Shown here in pieces: positions 48,368-59,041 of a stretch of 64,000 nt of DNA (within the stretch, counting starts at the first letter, position 1; each line of letters opens with the position of its first letter). The notes beneath the pieces were generated by a model that was given only the letters and a program-made list of their open reading frames with translations, did not search any database and was not told where the DNA came from. Where the stretch lies: NCBI RefSeq assembly GCF_025398175.1, contig NZ_CP099734.1:2542001-2606000 (forward strand). The letters are read 5' to 3'. The position numbers were made by a program, and so were the translations under genes. The DNA comes from Photobacterium sp. TY1-4. Its GTDB lineage: Bacteria; Pseudomonadota; Gammaproteobacteria; Enterobacterales; Vibrionaceae.

Positions 48368-49504
48368 TTACTGACTTAGACTTGAATAAATTGCATCTGC
48401 AATTCTTGCTGATGCTTTCCCATCACCATATGGGTTATGTGCAAAGCTCATTGCTTCGTATTCAGATTGCATAGTCAATAAAGATGTGACTTCTTCACAA
48501 ATCTTAGCCACATCAGTGCCAACTAATTTTACAGTGCCAGCAGCTACAGCCTCCGGACGCTCCGTAGTATCACGCATTACCAGAACAGGCTTACCTAATG
48601 AAGGAGCCTCTTCCTGAATACCTCCTGAATCAGTCAAAATGATACTTGACCGATCCATTAGGTATACAAACGGCAAATAATCCTGAGGTTCAATAAGATG
48701 AATATTGTTTCGATCGGATAAAAATTGATTTACAGGCTTGCGAACATTTGGGTTTAAATGGACAGGATAAACAAAATCAACGTCCGGAAACTTACTTGCC
48801 AAATCTGACACTGCCTGGCAAATACGCTCAAACCCACCGCCAAAACTTTCTCGTCGGTGGCCAGTAATTAACACCATACGACGATGATGTGCTAAGAAGT
48901 CAAATTGTTTCGAAAATTCAGCTTGAAGGTTTGCGTCATTACTCAACTTATCTTTGACCATATATAGCGCATCGATTACAGTGTTTCCCGTAATGATGAC
49001 TGAATCTTCAGGTACATTTTCAGAAAGCAAGTTATTCGCAGAGGTTTCAGTTGGTGCAAAGTGTAAGTTTGCCAAACAACCTGTTACTTTACGGTTACCC
49101 TCTTCTGGCCAAGGTGAGTAAATATTATGTGTACGTAGTCCAGCCTCAACATGACCAACCTTAACTTGTTGAAAATAAGCGGCCAAAGTCGTCGATAAAG
49201 TCGTCGCAGTATCACCATGAACTAAAACATAATCAGGCTTAAAGTCAAGTAAGACTGCTTTTAAACCATTCAAAATTGTTGAAGTAACATCAGTAAGATC
49301 CTGACCAGGTTTCATGATATTTAAATCATAGTCAGGATTAATATCAAATAATTCTAAAACTTGGTCCAGCATTTGTCGGTGCTGACCTGTAACACATACT
49401 TTGCTTTCAAAACGATTATCTTGGCTAAGTGTCTCAACTACAGGAGCCATTTTAATCGCTTCTGGTCGAGTCCCAAATACTGAAAGTACTTTAATTACGC
49501 TCAT
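48368..49504 (-). CDS. wecB: UDP-N-acetylglucosamine 2-epimerase (non-hydrolysing)
   Basis: WecB interconverts UDP-GlcNAc and UDP-ManNAc, feeding ManNAc or ManNAcA into surface polymers. The 378-residue protein has [61 protein letters not shown] with His216, and [19 protein letters not shown]. All family active-site stretches are intact. It is the last gene of the second locus and lies 24 bp after a glycosyltransferase. No ManNAc dehydrogenase (wecC) is present in the window, so ManNAc itself, or ManNAcA made elsewhere, would be the product used. Confidence 0.95.
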   Translation of the reverse strand: MSVIKVLSVFGTRPEAIKMAPVVETLSQDNRFESKVCVTGQHRQMLDQVLELFDINPDYDLNIMKPGQDLTDVTSTILNGLKAVLLDFKPDYVLVHGDTATTLSTTLAAYFQQVKVGHVEAGLRTHNIYSPWPEEGNRKVTGCLANLHFAPTETSANNLLSENVPEDSVIITGNTVIDALYMVKDKLSNDANLQAEFSKQFDFLAHHRRMVLITGHRRESFGGGFERICQAVSDLASKFPDVDFVYPVHLNPNVRKPVNQFLSDRNNIHLIEPQDYLPFVYLMDRSSIILTDSGGIQEEAPSLGKPVLVMRDTTERPEAVAAGTVKLVGTDVAKICEEVTSLLTMQSEYEAMSFAHNPYGDGKASARIADAIYSSLSQ

Positions 49505-49528
49505 AATTATTCCAAACTATTTCTAATA

Positions 49529-50596
49529 CTAAAATATATCCTTGAAACGATCTTCCCAAGTTATAACTTCGTTCTCTTTTGGCATACATCCATTCAAGTG
49601 CATCTCAAGTGTTAAAACTTTTCCTTCATTAACACGGTGTTTCATTTCACCAAACGCGGTCGAGATTATTGGAATTCCTGCTGCTACATATTCATAATAT
49701 TTCACAGGATCTACAGCTTCAGTAAGTTCGTCCAATTTAAAAGGAATCAAACCATAATCAAATGAAACTAATAGACTAGCAATTTCACTATGCTCAACTG
49801 CAGGTTCCACTGATATATTATCTGGTAGATCAGGTAGTTTTGTATAGCAGGGTCCAATCAATCTTACCACAGAATCAGGCTTAGATTTGGCAAGTTTAAT
49901 AACAAAATCCCAATCAAACCACGATGCTATACTACCGATATAACCATAAACACAATAATCGGAGTTAACTTTTTCAACTCCTTGCAGTGATTGAACAAAG
50001 CTACTATCACATGCATTCCGAATGACTTTTGATACTGTTGTATTATCTTTGTATTTATCGAACAAACCAGTAGACGAGAACCAAACCTCATCAGAGAGTG
50101 ATAAAGATCTAGTTAATAAATTAGCTACACTTTTCGATGCTATTCCATCAAAAAAATATGGATAATCATCCATAATATCAAAAATAATTTTTTTGAAGGT
50201 AAATCCTTCAATCATATGCAAAGCTAACCGGCTTGGTTTACCACTGATTAATATTGTATTATTGGAATCAAAACCTATAGCCTGCAACTTTCCGATGAAA
50301 TATTTTATCGCAACATGGTTTAGTTTAGAATATATATCCTCAAGAGGTTCAATAGGTAGCAATCCACTACAGTTAAGTATATGCAAATTGGATGGCTTTT
50401 CTATACCTTTTGATTCAACCCCTACCACTTTAGTACGAAAATCAGATAACTTCGGAAAACGAGAAGCCGTCGGTTGAATCCAATAAAAATTTTCAACACC
50501 TTGCTCTAAACAATTTTTTGCAAAAAAATGTGGTCTTTGAGCTATACTATTCCATGATACTGGAGATAAATAGATAATATTCAAATCATAATCCAA
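49529..50596 (-). CDS. GT-B-fold glycosyltransferase (GT1/GT4-like)
   Basis: The 355-residue protein starts MDYDLNIIYLSPVSWNSIAQ. It has the QRPHFFAKN motif near residue 21, YGYIGSIASWFDWDFVIKLAK in the nucleotide-binding half, and EAVDPVKYYEYVAAGIPIIST near the C-terminus, where the donor-binding Glu should lie. Its plan resembles the C-terminal half of the preceding 923-residue protein (QRPQHIACAFG, GYFGAIAPWLWYEEIEKLV, SPLKLFEYFALEKPVVVTS). I infer common descent. Donor and acceptor unknown. AT-rich. Confidence 0.82.
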   Translation of the reverse strand: MDYDLNIIYLSPVSWNSIAQRPHFFAKNCLEQGVENFYWIQPTASRFPKLSDFRTKVVGVESKGIEKPSNLHILNCSGLLPIEPLEDIYSKLNHVAIKYFIGKLQAIGFDSNNTILISGKPSRLALHMIEGFTFKKIIFDIMDDYPYFFDGIASKSVANLLTRSLSLSDEVWFSSTGLFDKYKDNTTVSKVIRNACDSSFVQSLQGVEKVNSDYCVYGYIGSIASWFDWDFVIKLAKSKPDSVVRLIGPCYTKLPDLPDNISVEPAVEHSEIASLLVSFDYGLIPFKLDELTEAVDPVKYYEYVAAGIPIISTAFGEMKHRVNEGKVLTLEMHLNGCMPKENEVITWEDRFKDIF

Positions 50597-50698
50597 GTCT
50601 AGGTTGGGGCTTTAGAAGCCCCCTTATATTAATCACTATCCTAGCTTTAATGTATAGCTTGGCTAAATGTATTTCATCGTAAACTTTCAAAGGATTAT

Positions 50699-53470
50699 TC
50701 AGTAAGCAAACGACTTTTCCATTTCAGCAACACGTGCATCCCAACTATTTTCATCAGCAAGACTTGCTAATCTATTCTTAAACTCTGAATCTTTACTTAA
50801 CTCAATTGCTTTATCAATTTGCTTAGATAAAGATTCTGCAGAATCTCCAGAAAGCACTTCATCAAAAGCGATACATTCAAGCATCTCTGAAGTAACTACA
50901 ACTGGCTTTTCTAATGCAAAATACTCGAACAACTTTAGAGGAGAGGTAGTACGAGCAATTTCTGTAGGTGCAAATGGAATGAAGCAAATATCAAATGTAT
51001 GTGCATAACCAGGAAGAACTTTATAGTCTACTGTTCCCAAATATAGTACATTATCAGCTTTTACTAATTTATCGACTCCGCCGTAATAGTCTGGACCAAT
51101 AAATACAAATCCTAAGTCTGGTCGCGATAATACTAGTTTTTCTATCTCTTCATACCATAACCAAGGGGCAATCGCACCGAAGTAACCAACAATATACTCA
51201 TACTTATTACGAAAATTAACTAATTCAGTAGGAAGTTCACATTCAACGTGAACTGGGTCTCGATAATGGCATGTATCTACACCGTTCTGAGCCAAGATAA
51301 CCTTATCTTTGTCAACAAATTCTAGCGCTTCACTTTCCAACTTCTTAGCTGATGCAACAACAACATCAGCTCCGCCATTGAAACTTGCCTGTTTTAGCTC
51401 AAGTAATCTTTTTATATTCTCATCATCTCCACTAATAGCCGGATCTATATGATCAATATATTCATACATGATTGTTGAATAATTGGAAAGTTTAGATATT
51501 TGTTGAGGTGGCAATGAGTATGCCGTACTATAAAACGATCGGACAGCACCTTTAATATGGTCAACCTGAGGGGAATTAGTCAACCAAACATTCGGGGCAA
51601 CTTCCCGAAATCCATTTACGCAATCATGAGTTAGGTTTGTAGTCCGGTATATCACTAGATAACCTGCTCTACCAAAAGCACAAGCAATATGCTGTGGCCT
51701 TTGATATAGCGGGACATCCCAATCAATGACAACCTCCTGAACAAAAATACCTTTATAGTCATCTTTTTTTGAAAGAATATTTTCTTTAAAAGAGTCCCAG
51801 TTTAAATCGAACTTATTCACTTCGTTTAATGGTGCTACTACTGCTTGTCCTCTAAATCTTCTAACAACCTTAAACCTAATTCCATTTAACTTATGACGAA
51901 GACCGCTAGGCATCAACCAGAAGCTAGTTCTTGCCATTTGGTATAAGTGACGTTTAAGCATCACGATTGAAAACTTGGACTTTTTAACAGACATAAAAAA
52001 ATCAGTCATTCTACTCTTACTCTCTTTAAAAAAACTATTTATTGTTTCAAAAATTGTTCTTCTAGAGCTGTCTAACTCTTTGTGATTGGATTCTATAATA
52101 TTTTCTAAAAAATTAATTTTTTCATTTAACTTCAGTAAATTATCATTTATTGAAATTGTTTCATGTTTATTTTTTTCACTGAAGTAATGTAGCTCTTTCA
52201 ATAAACCTGCATGTATTTCAGAAAGTTGATTATTTGATAGAAACTTTTGTTCATAGGATGCTATTACTTTTAGCGATTCAAACGGAAAAGAAAAAGTTAG
52301 AGTTTCAATTATCTTTCTGAATTCTGGACTATGTAGATAGGGTTCTGTATTATCTGAATTGTATGATGTATACTCAATCAAATTTGAAAAATTATCAAAA
52401 AACGATTGATCATTACTGATCTTAACATCAGAAAGATTTAAGTTATTAACCCATAAATTGTATGCATCAAACTCTTTAAGTAAACTTTCAGATATCACTG
52501 TTGCATTTTTAAGTTGCTGAAAAAAGACATCATAGTTAATTTTTTTCAAATTACGACCTGAAAAATTACACTTCTTGGCCTTCGTAAATCTTACATCATT
52601 CAAAAATCCCTTCACGCCATCATAACCAACAAGGCATACAATTTTTTTAGCAATCGCAGCCTCTATTACGCATCTTCCCATACCTGCAATAAGATCATAA
52701 TGAGATAAGTTTTGGCTAATACTATCAACGAATCCTAATAGTCTTACTCTTTCGCTGCACTTATTTTCGTCAACAAAATCTTTTATAATTTGGCTCGAAT
52801 CACCATCACCAGCTATATCAATATATTTAATTTCTTCTGAAGCGATCGCGAACTTAAGAAACTCTATAATCCCTGGTAATTTATCAGCATCAAGTCGGCT
52901 AACAACTAAACATCTATAATGATTTAGTCGTATCAGCTTCTGATTTACTTCATTATTCACCGGTAATACAGAATTTCTTAACAAATGAATATTTTTAAAA
53001 TGGAGTTGTGCCAATGCATATACTTCTTCGGAGACAGCAAGAGTCAAATCAACATATTTGGATATTAAATCATTAAGCACAAAATCATATTCAGGACCAA
53101 AAAATCCCTCAATCGACACAGGGCCATGCAAGGTTAACATAACAGGTATGTTTTCAATTTTAGCTGCTATTACCGCTGGTAAAATACTATGAAATGGATG
53201 AGTATGAACAATATCTATCTCATATTTTTTTATTATTTTTCTTAGCTCTGAAATTGTACGATTTAATTCAGATAACGTAGTGTCATAATTTAACTTCAAA
53301 TTATAGTCTATTGTATCAAAATCCGAAAAATCCAAACTCTGATTAAAGTTTTCACCTGCGGCTAGATGAATACGACATCCATTTTCTTTTAATACTCTTG
53401 CTTGTGTGCTTATGTATGTTTCTACACCGCCTATATTAAAACTCTCTGTAACAACTAATATTTTTTTCAT
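50699..53470 (-). CDS. Large two-domain glycosyltransferase (923 residues)
   Basis: There are two glycosyltransferase regions in one chain. Residues 1-330 form a GT4-like domain: MKKILVVTESFNIGGVETYI, IVHTHPFHSILPAV, SRLDADKLPGIIEFL, and GMGRCVIEAAIAKK at the donor site. A linker of about 150 residues (430-520) is helical and charged, likely coiled coil. Residues 570-923 form a second GT-B domain: WDVPLYQRPQHIACAFGRAG, YEYIDHIDPAI, GYFGAIAPWLWYEE and TSPLKLFEYFALEKPVVV. It overlaps wzt by 4 bp. In ABC-dependent O-antigen loci such multi-domain enzymes often build the repeat processively; that is inference here. AT-rich throughout. Confidence 0.85.
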   Translation of the reverse strand: MKKILVVTESFNIGGVETYISTQARVLKENGCRIHLAAGENFNQSLDFSDFDTIDYNLKLNYDTTLSELNRTISELRKIIKKYEIDIVHTHPFHSILPAVIAAKIENIPVMLTLHGPVSIEGFFGPEYDFVLNDLISKYVDLTLAVSEEVYALAQLHFKNIHLLRNSVLPVNNEVNQKLIRLNHYRCLVVSRLDADKLPGIIEFLKFAIASEEIKYIDIAGDGDSSQIIKDFVDENKCSERVRLLGFVDSISQNLSHYDLIAGMGRCVIEAAIAKKIVCLVGYDGVKGFLNDVRFTKAKKCNFSGRNLKKINYDVFFQQLKNATVISESLLKEFDAYNLWVNNLNLSDVKISNDQSFFDNFSNLIEYTSYNSDNTEPYLHSPEFRKIIETLTFSFPFESLKVIASYEQKFLSNNQLSEIHAGLLKELHYFSEKNKHETISINDNLLKLNEKINFLENIIESNHKELDSSRRTIFETINSFFKESKSRMTDFFMSVKKSKFSIVMLKRHLYQMARTSFWLMPSGLRHKLNGIRFKVVRRFRGQAVVAPLNEVNKFDLNWDSFKENILSKKDDYKGIFVQEVVIDWDVPLYQRPQHIACAFGRAGYLVIYRTTNLTHDCVNGFREVAPNVWLTNSPQVDHIKGAVRSFYSTAYSLPPQQISKLSNYSTIMYEYIDHIDPAISGDDENIKRLLELKQASFNGGADVVVASAKKLESEALEFVDKDKVILAQNGVDTCHYRDPVHVECELPTELVNFRNKYEYIVGYFGAIAPWLWYEEIEKLVLSRPDLGFVFIGPDYYGGVDKLVKADNVLYLGTVDYKVLPGYAHTFDICFIPFAPTEIARTTSPLKLFEYFALEKPVVVTSEMLECIAFDEVLSGDSAESLSKQIDKAIELSKDSEFKNRLASLADENSWDARVAEMEKSFAY

Positions 53471-54780
53471 ATAGAATTCACATTAGCTTTATCAAAATTC
53501 ACCTTTACCGGAAGAGCAGCAATACCAGAGCAATTAGCCCTAGGTTCAGAAACCTTAATAATGATTACGTCAGTCTTTCTATCAAGATAAGCCATGTCGG
53601 CGTGACTAATTGCTTCCGCTATGGCTAACGTTATAAAGTAAGTTCCTTCACAAAGGTTTACATCCAGTTCGAATGATGCTCTAAGCTTATCTTTATCTTC
53701 AGGAGCAGTATAGTTTAGCTGATGGTATAATGTACTCGTGCCAAATACAGGCACTCCTTCAACTGTTCTTATTAATACTCCAGCTTGTATTTCCTTAACA
53801 CTTCCCAATACTTCTGTTGTAAAATTGATTACCGCTTTATCTCCAGTTCTAAATACCTCACAATGTTTCCCTGATTGGTCCAATACATCCCAACTGGTAA
53901 TATATGCACCAGATCTTTCACTTTTATTCTCATTCATTTTCTCTGGTTTGAGACTTTCAGTATCACCTTCAATATTTTTTTCAACTTTACTATCCTCACC
54001 CTCATTATTTTTCTGATTTACATATCTCATATATGTTTTCTCATCAGAGTATAATAAGGCATGATACTGATCTACAATTTCTTTTGCGGCACCTACACCC
54101 TGAACACATCCTTTATGTAACAGAACCGCCCTTTGGCAAAATTTCTCTACAGTTGCAGTAGAGTGGGTAACAATCAGAATTGAACAACCTGATTTTCGTA
54201 GTTCATCAATATAATCGAAACATTTTCGTTGAAATTTCTCATCACCAACTGATAAAGCTTCATCAACAATAAGAATATCTGGCTTCACACATGCTTGCAC
54301 CGCAAAAGCTAACCGTACATACATCCCACTTGAATACGTCTTCACAGGTTGATCAATATGATCGCCAATATCAGCAAATGATTCGATCTCGTGAAACTTT
54401 TCATCCATTTCTGACTTTGTGAATCCCAGAATTGTTCCATTTAGGTAAACATTCTCTCTTCCTGAAAACTCCGGATTGAAACCAGAACCTAATTCTAACA
54501 AAGCAGCAAGTTTCCCATTAACTGTCAAATCACCATGAGTTTGACTTAATGTACCGGCTATAATTTGCAGTAAAGTGCTTTTTCCACTACCATTTCTACC
54601 CAATACGCCAAGAGTTTCACCACGCTTTACATCAAAACTGACATCATTTAAAGCCCAAAACTCTTTAAAATATTGCCTTTTACCAAATGGTAACATCTGG
54701 AGCAATCTTTCTTTTGGATTTGCATACATTTCGTATTTTTTAGAAACATTGTTAATAGAAATTGCAATATTAGATGACAT
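53467..54780 (-). CDS. wzt: Polysaccharide ABC transporter ATP-binding protein with carbohydrate-binding C-terminus
   Basis: Wzt powers export of a finished lipid-linked O-polysaccharide through Wzm. The start chosen is the ATG 54778-54780 (MSSNIAISINNVSKKYEMYA, 437 residues), which overlaps the wzm stop by 11 bases with AAGGG upstream; the frame is open 17 codons further up, inside wzm. Walker A is GRNGSGKSTLL, the signature YSSGMYVRLAFAVQ, and Walker B ILIVDEALSVGDEKF. After a charged linker (about 255-290) a C-terminal domain (about 300-437, GAYITSWDVLDQSGK onward) matches the Wzt substrate-recognition beta-sandwich. That domain usually recognises a cap or specific repeat of its own polymer. 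Confidence 0.95.
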   Translation of the reverse strand: MSSNIAISINNVSKKYEMYANPKERLLQMLPFGKRQYFKEFWALNDVSFDVKRGETLGVLGRNGSGKSTLLQIIAGTLSQTHGDLTVNGKLAALLELGSGFNPEFSGRENVYLNGTILGFTKSEMDEKFHEIESFADIGDHIDQPVKTYSSGMYVRLAFAVQACVKPDILIVDEALSVGDEKFQRKCFDYIDELRKSGCSILIVTHSTATVEKFCQRAVLLHKGCVQGVGAAKEIVDQYHALLYSDEKTYMRYVNQKNNEGEDSKVEKNIEGDTESLKPEKMNENKSERSGAYITSWDVLDQSGKHCEVFRTGDKAVINFTTEVLGSVKEIQAGVLIRTVEGVPVFGTSTLYHQLNYTAPEDKDKLRASFELDVNLCEGTYFITLAIAEAISHADMAYLDRKTDVIIIKVSEPRANCSGIAALPVKVNFDKANVNSI

Positions 54781-55597
54781 CTGCAAACCCTTTCTTTGTA
54801 AAACTAAACCAGTAATATCCAAACCATGCAACTACTGAAGAAATTAAAGTATATACTGACCAATATTCCCAGTTCATACCTTTACCCCAAATCATGACAT
54901 CTCTTGCTTGTTCAACAACGAATGTTAAAGGGCTAATATGCATAAAAAACTGATATGACTCTGGCAAAATAGAAACAGGGTAAAATATCGGGGATAAATA
55001 CATTAAAACCATCACAAAAATCCCAATAAACTGTGTAATATCTCTCATAAACACACCCAAAGATGCCAAAATCCATGATAGGCCAACTACCATTAATATA
55101 AAAGGAATCATCACTAGTGGTAGTAGTAATATTTCTAAATTAGGCAACCCAAAAAACAACAAGTAAAATACTAGCCAAACAATGAAACTAATAAAACACT
55201 GAAATAACGCAGAACACAATGTTACGATTGGCAGTATCTCTATTGGGAAAACTACTTTTTTAACATAATTTACATTCCCGATAATTAGGCTAGGAGCTCT
55301 TGTTATACATTCCGAAAATAAATTAAATATAAGAAGGCCAGAAAATAATACTAGTGCGAATTCTGTTTTTGAATCGCTACCACCCGCCCATCTTGCTTTA
55401 AATACGACGCTAAAAACAAATGTATATACAGCTAACATGAGCACTGGATTAATGAAAGACCACATTACTCCAATTAATGATCCTTTATACTTCCCAATTA
55501 CTTCCCTTTTTGTCAAAGAGTGAATTAAAGATAAATTTGTATTAATCACTCGAACTAAGTCAATCGGGGCTTTTATTATGCTACTATTAGCTTTCAT
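54770..55597 (-). CDS. wzm: Polysaccharide ABC transporter permease
   Basis: The 275-residue integral membrane protein has about six predicted helices. It starts MKANSSIIKAPIDLVRVINT, with GGAAG seven bases upstream; a TTG four codons earlier is rejected because it lies within that ribosome site. Motifs of the ABC-2 exporter family include KREVIGKYKGSLIGVMWSFINP near residue 32, and FRDIT-like MRDITQFIGIFVMVLMYLSPIFYP. It pairs with Wzt directly downstream and follows rmlC by 48 bp. Confidence 0.94.
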   Translation of the reverse strand: MKANSSIIKAPIDLVRVINTNLSLIHSLTKREVIGKYKGSLIGVMWSFINPVLMLAVYTFVFSVVFKARWAGGSDSKTEFALVLFSGLLIFNLFSECITRAPSLIIGNVNYVKKVVFPIEILPIVTLCSALFQCFISFIVWLVFYLLFFGLPNLEILLLPLVMIPFILMVVGLSWILASLGVFMRDITQFIGIFVMVLMYLSPIFYPVSILPESYQFFMHISPLTFVVEQARDVMIWGKGMNWEYWSVYTLISSVVAWFGYYWFSFTKKGFADVI

Positions 55598-55645
55598 TGT
55601 TTCTTCCAAATCAGAACAGGAAAAGGGGCATTTTTTATACTGTTT

Positions 55646-56197
55646 TTATATTTCATATTTTTTAGAACTCTTTAATAATAATCCCTGTTTATCTTTATCA
55701 GACAATATCACATCACTCTGAATAGGCCATTCAATACCAACATCCGGATCATTCCACAGAATCGAGTGCTCCGCTTGCGGGTTGTAATAGTCAGTGCATT
55801 TATAAACGAACTCTGCTTCATCACTGGTCACATAAAAGCCATGTGCAAAGCCTTCCGGAACCCAAAGTTGGCGCTTGTTCTCTGCAGATAAATACACCCC
55901 AACCCACTGACCGAATGTCGGAGAATCTTTGCGGACATCAACCGCAACATCAAACACTTCACCCGAAACCACGCGGACCAGTTTACCCTGTGTATTTTCC
56001 GTCTGGTAATGCAACCCACGCAAAATCCCTTTTTTGGATTTCGAGTGGTTGTCCTGCACAAATGGGGTTGGTTTGCCGGTCACCAACTCCTCAAATTTCT
56101 TCTGCTGCCAAGTTTCCATGAAAAATCCGCGTTCATCACCAAAAACAGATGGCTCAATAATTTTTACATCGGGGATTTTCGTATCAATAACTTTCAT
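55646..56197 (-). CDS. rmlC: dTDP-4-dehydrorhamnose 3,5-epimerase, copy 2
   Basis: This 183-residue RmlC is identical to copy 1 over roughly its first 150 residues (FVQDNHSKSKKGILRGLHYQ with catalytic His, YKCTDYYNPQAEHSILWNDP) and then ends differently (DVGIEWPIQSDVILSDKDKQ, then SSKKYEI). The nucleotide identity to copy 1 decays progressively through the 3' third, from perfect to about 87%, then ends. It is 4 bp from rmlD and 48 bp from wzm. Confidence 0.96.
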   Translation of the reverse strand: MKVIDTKIPDVKIIEPSVFGDERGFFMETWQQKKFEELVTGKPTPFVQDNHSKSKKGILRGLHYQTENTQGKLVRVVSGEVFDVAVDVRKDSPTFGQWVGVYLSAENKRQLWVPEGFAHGFYVTSDEAEFVYKCTDYYNPQAEHSILWNDPDVGIEWPIQSDVILSDKDKQGLLLKSSKKYEI

Positions 56198-56201
56198 AAC
56201 A

Positions 56202-57074
56202 TCACTTATAAGCTTGAATGTTGTCTAAGGCCTGCACCCAATTACTTGGCTGGATACCAAACTGGGCTTCAATTATTGTGCAATCGAGCCGCGAGTTCTC
56301 CGGCCGTGTCGCTGGTGTCGGATAAGCCGATGTCGGAATCGATGAAAGATTAGGTGTAGTCTTCAACACTTCCTTCTCAGCAGCTTGCTCGAAAATCTTC
56401 TCGGCAAAGTCATACCAACTGACATGCGGCATGCCGGAGAAGTGATAGACGCCCCACGCTGCATGCTGGCCCGATTCAAGATGGTTGACCATGGTGATCA
56501 GGGCATCTGCTATATCCCCGGCATAGGTTGGCCCGCCGAACTGATCGCCGACGATACTCAGTGCATCACGATTTTCACCAAGTCGCAGCATGGTCTTGAC
56601 GAAGTTATTGCCATGCTCACCAAAAACCCAGGCCGTTCTTAAAATGAAATGCTTTTCACAACAACTTGCTACAGCCTGCTCACCAGCAAGCTTGCTCTGA
56701 CCATAAACCCCTTGTGGACCGGTCTGGTCGGATTCAACATAGGGGGTTTCGCCTTGACCGTCAAAAACATAGTCAGTTGAAATATGCAGCATGACGGCAC
56801 CACACTGCTGCGCCGCTTCAGCCAAATAGCGGGGGCCATCCCGGTTGATTAAATACGACAGCTCAACTTCTTTTTCGGCTTTATCCACAGCGGTATGTGC
56901 TGCCGCATTGATAATATAGTCTGGTGAAAAAGCCTGGACGACCTCGTGTACGGCAGCCTCATCAGTAATATCCAGCTCAGCACGATCAACAGCTAATAAC
57001 TCAGCTTTACCTGTGAGTTTTGAAACAAGGCAATGGCCAACCTGGCCATTGCTTCCGGTGATCAATATTTTCAT
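56202..57074 (-). CDS. rmlD: dTDP-4-dehydrorhamnose reductase, copy 2
   Basis: The 290 residues are identical to copy 1 at 23097-23969, and the DNA also appears identical. It has the NAD(P)H fold GSNGQVGHCLV, STDYVFDG and the YGQSK catalytic pair. It supplies dTDP-L-rhamnose for the ABC-exported polymer; because the product is soluble, either copy could serve both loci. Confidence 0.97.
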   Translation of the reverse strand: MKILITGSNGQVGHCLVSKLTGKAELLAVDRAELDITDEAAVHEVVQAFSPDYIINAAAHTAVDKAEKEVELSYLINRDGPRYLAEAAQQCGAVMLHISTDYVFDGQGETPYVESDQTGPQGVYGQSKLAGEQAVASCCEKHFILRTAWVFGEHGNNFVKTMLRLGENRDALSIVGDQFGGPTYAGDIADALITMVNHLESGQHAAWGVYHFSGMPHVSWYDFAEKIFEQAAEKEVLKTTPNLSSIPTSAYPTPATRPENSRLDCTIIEAQFGIQPSNWVQALDNIQAYK

Positions 57075-57087
57075 GAACGATAAAGCC

Positions 57088-57954
57088 TTATTTCTTGACC
57101 AGGGACATCAGGTAGCGTCCGTACTCATTCTTCAGCATTGGCTCGGCACGGGCAGCAAGCTCGATATCACTGAGCCAGCCGTTACGCCAAGCAATTTCTT
57201 CCAAACAAGCAACTTTGAGCCCCTGAACATTCTCAATAGTTTGCACGAATGAAGAGGCTTCATGCAGGCTTTCATGAGTACCGGTGTCAAGCCACGCGAA
57301 ACCGCGTCCCAGCAGCTCGACACTCAGCGAGTCGTCATCCAGGTACATTTGGTTAATGCTGGTAATTTCCAGCTCACCGCGAGCTGATGGCTTCACTTGC
57401 TTAGCAAAATCAACCACACGATTGTCATAGAAATATAAGCCTGTGACTGCATAGTTTGATTTTGGCTGAGCCGGTTTTTCTTCAATCGATACCGCTTTCA
57501 TCTTGGCATCAAACCCGACTACCCCGAAACGCTCCGGATCTTTAACTTGATAACCGAAGACGGTCGCGCCATGAGCACGTTCAGCGGCATGGCGGAGAGT
57601 TTTACTGAAAGACTGGCCATAAAAGATATTATCGCCCAGCACAAGGCAACACTGATCATCACCGATGAAATCTTCGCCAATCAGAAATGCCTGCGCCAAG
57701 CCATCCGGGCTCTCTTGTATGGCGTACTCAAGGTTGATCCCAAAGTCACGGCCATCACCCAATAAGCGCTTGAAGCCCTCATTATCTTCCGGGGTGGTAA
57801 TCACCAGAATGTCCCGGATCCCTGCCAGCATCAATGTCGACAGCGGGTAATAAATCATCGGCTTATCGTATACAGGTAACAACTGCTTTGAGACACCCCG
57901 GGTAATGGGATAGAGACGCGTGCCGGAGCCCCCGGCGAGAATAATTCCTTTCAT
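57088..57954 (-). CDS. rmlA: Glucose-1-phosphate thymidylyltransferase, copy 2
   Basis: This 288-residue RmlA has intact [11 protein letters not shown] and [12 protein letters not shown] motifs. It differs from copy 1 at about five residues confined to the middle (DD for EN before CCLVLGD, SKT for SNT, GFDAKM for EFDDQM). The clustering of synonymous changes in the same spots suggests that the divergent patch escaped gene conversion. It overlaps rmlB by 4 bp. Confidence 0.97.
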   Translation of the reverse strand: MKGIILAGGSGTRLYPITRGVSKQLLPVYDKPMIYYPLSTLMLAGIRDILVITTPEDNEGFKRLLGDGRDFGINLEYAIQESPDGLAQAFLIGEDFIGDDQCCLVLGDNIFYGQSFSKTLRHAAERAHGATVFGYQVKDPERFGVVGFDAKMKAVSIEEKPAQPKSNYAVTGLYFYDNRVVDFAKQVKPSARGELEITSINQMYLDDDSLSVELLGRGFAWLDTGTHESLHEASSFVQTIENVQGLKVACLEEIAWRNGWLSDIELAARAEPMLKNEYGRYLMSLVKK

Positions 57955-59021
57955 TTTTCAACCTCCGCCCCTAAACGCTCACGGCTGTATGAACCGTCCA
58001 GAACCCGGCTCCACCAGTCTTTGTTGCTGAGATACCATTCAACCGTTTTCCGAATACCGGACTCAAACGTTTCGGCTGGTTTCCAGCCCAGTTCACGTTC
58101 AATTTTCGAGGCATCAATGGCATAGCGCACATCATGGCCCGGGCGATCTGTCACATAGGTGATCAAATCCTGGTACTGGGCAACGCCTTCAGGTTTCGCT
58201 GGCACCAGCTCTTCAAGCAGTGTGCAAATCGTTTTCACAACGTCAATGTTTGCCTTTTCGTTGTGGCCACCGATATTGTACGTTTCACCAACCTCACCTT
58301 CGGTCACAACTTTGTAAAGTGCGGACGCATGATCTTCAACATACAGCCAGTCTCGAATTTGCATCCCATCCCCATAGACCGGCAACGCTTTACCTTCCAG
58401 GGCATTCAGGATCATCAAGGGGATCAGTTTTTCCGGAAAGTGATACGGACCGTAGTTATTGGAGCAGTTGGTGACAATCGTCGGCAGACCATAGGTACGT
58501 AACCAGGCGCGAACGAGATGATCACTGGAAGCTTTAGATGCCGAATACGGACTAGATGGCTCATATGAGGTCTCTTCCGTGAACAGATCGTCCGTGCCTT
58601 CCAAATCACCATACACTTCATCGGTAGAGATGTGGTGAAAACGAAACGCAGCTTTACGGCTGTCCTCAAGCTGATTCCAGTAGCTGCGCGCGACTTCGAG
58701 TAAGGTATAAGTCCCGACAATATTGGTCTCAATGAAGGCTGCTGGGCCATCAATCGAACGGTCGACATGACTCTCTGCAGCCAGGTGCATCACCAAATCA
58801 GGTTGGTGCACCTCAAAGATGCGTGCCATCGCCTCACGATCGCAGATATCGGCTTGCTCAAAAGCATATCGAGCACTATCTTGAACTGACAGGAGTGATT
58901 CTAAGTTACCCGCATAAGTCAATTTATCGACATTCACCACTGAATCTTGGGTTTGATGAATAATGTGGCGTACAACCGCAGAGCCGATGAAACCAGCGCC
59001 ACCTGTTACTAAGATTTTCAT
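57951..59021 (-). CDS. rmlB: dTDP-glucose 4,6-dehydratase, copy 2
   Basis: The start is set at the ATG 59019-59021 ([20 protein letters not shown], 356 residues) with AAGGA 5-9 bases upstream; the frame stays open 26 codons upstream, but that stretch covers the ops element and has no family similarity. Catalytic STDEVYGDL and [10 protein letters not shown] are intact. It differs from copy 1 mainly in [20 protein letters not shown] and the LEDSRKAAF segment. It is the first gene of the second locus. Confidence 0.96.
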   Translation of the reverse strand: MKILVTGGAGFIGSAVVRHIIHQTQDSVVNVDKLTYAGNLESLLSVQDSARYAFEQADICDREAMARIFEVHQPDLVMHLAAESHVDRSIDGPAAFIETNIVGTYTLLEVARSYWNQLEDSRKAAFRFHHISTDEVYGDLEGTDDLFTEETSYEPSSPYSASKASSDHLVRAWLRTYGLPTIVTNCSNNYGPYHFPEKLIPLMILNALEGKALPVYGDGMQIRDWLYVEDHASALYKVVTEGEVGETYNIGGHNEKANIDVVKTICTLLEELVPAKPEGVAQYQDLITYVTDRPGHDVRYAIDASKIERELGWKPAETFESGIRKTVEWYLSNKDWWSRVLDGSYSRERLGAEVEK

Positions 59022-59041
59022 GTCAGTCCTTATTTTTAGGC

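Larger units (their letters stand above)
55926..59021 (-). repeat. rmlBADC direct repeat, copy 2
   Basis: This is the same orientation and order as 22821-25916, offset by exactly 33,105 bases. It shows long identical blocks interrupted by patches of substitutions in rmlA (about 57475-57665 and 57730-57880) and rmlB (about 58512-58580 and 58635-58765). The homology ends at the rmlB start codon; upstream sequences are unrelated. Confidence 0.93.
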
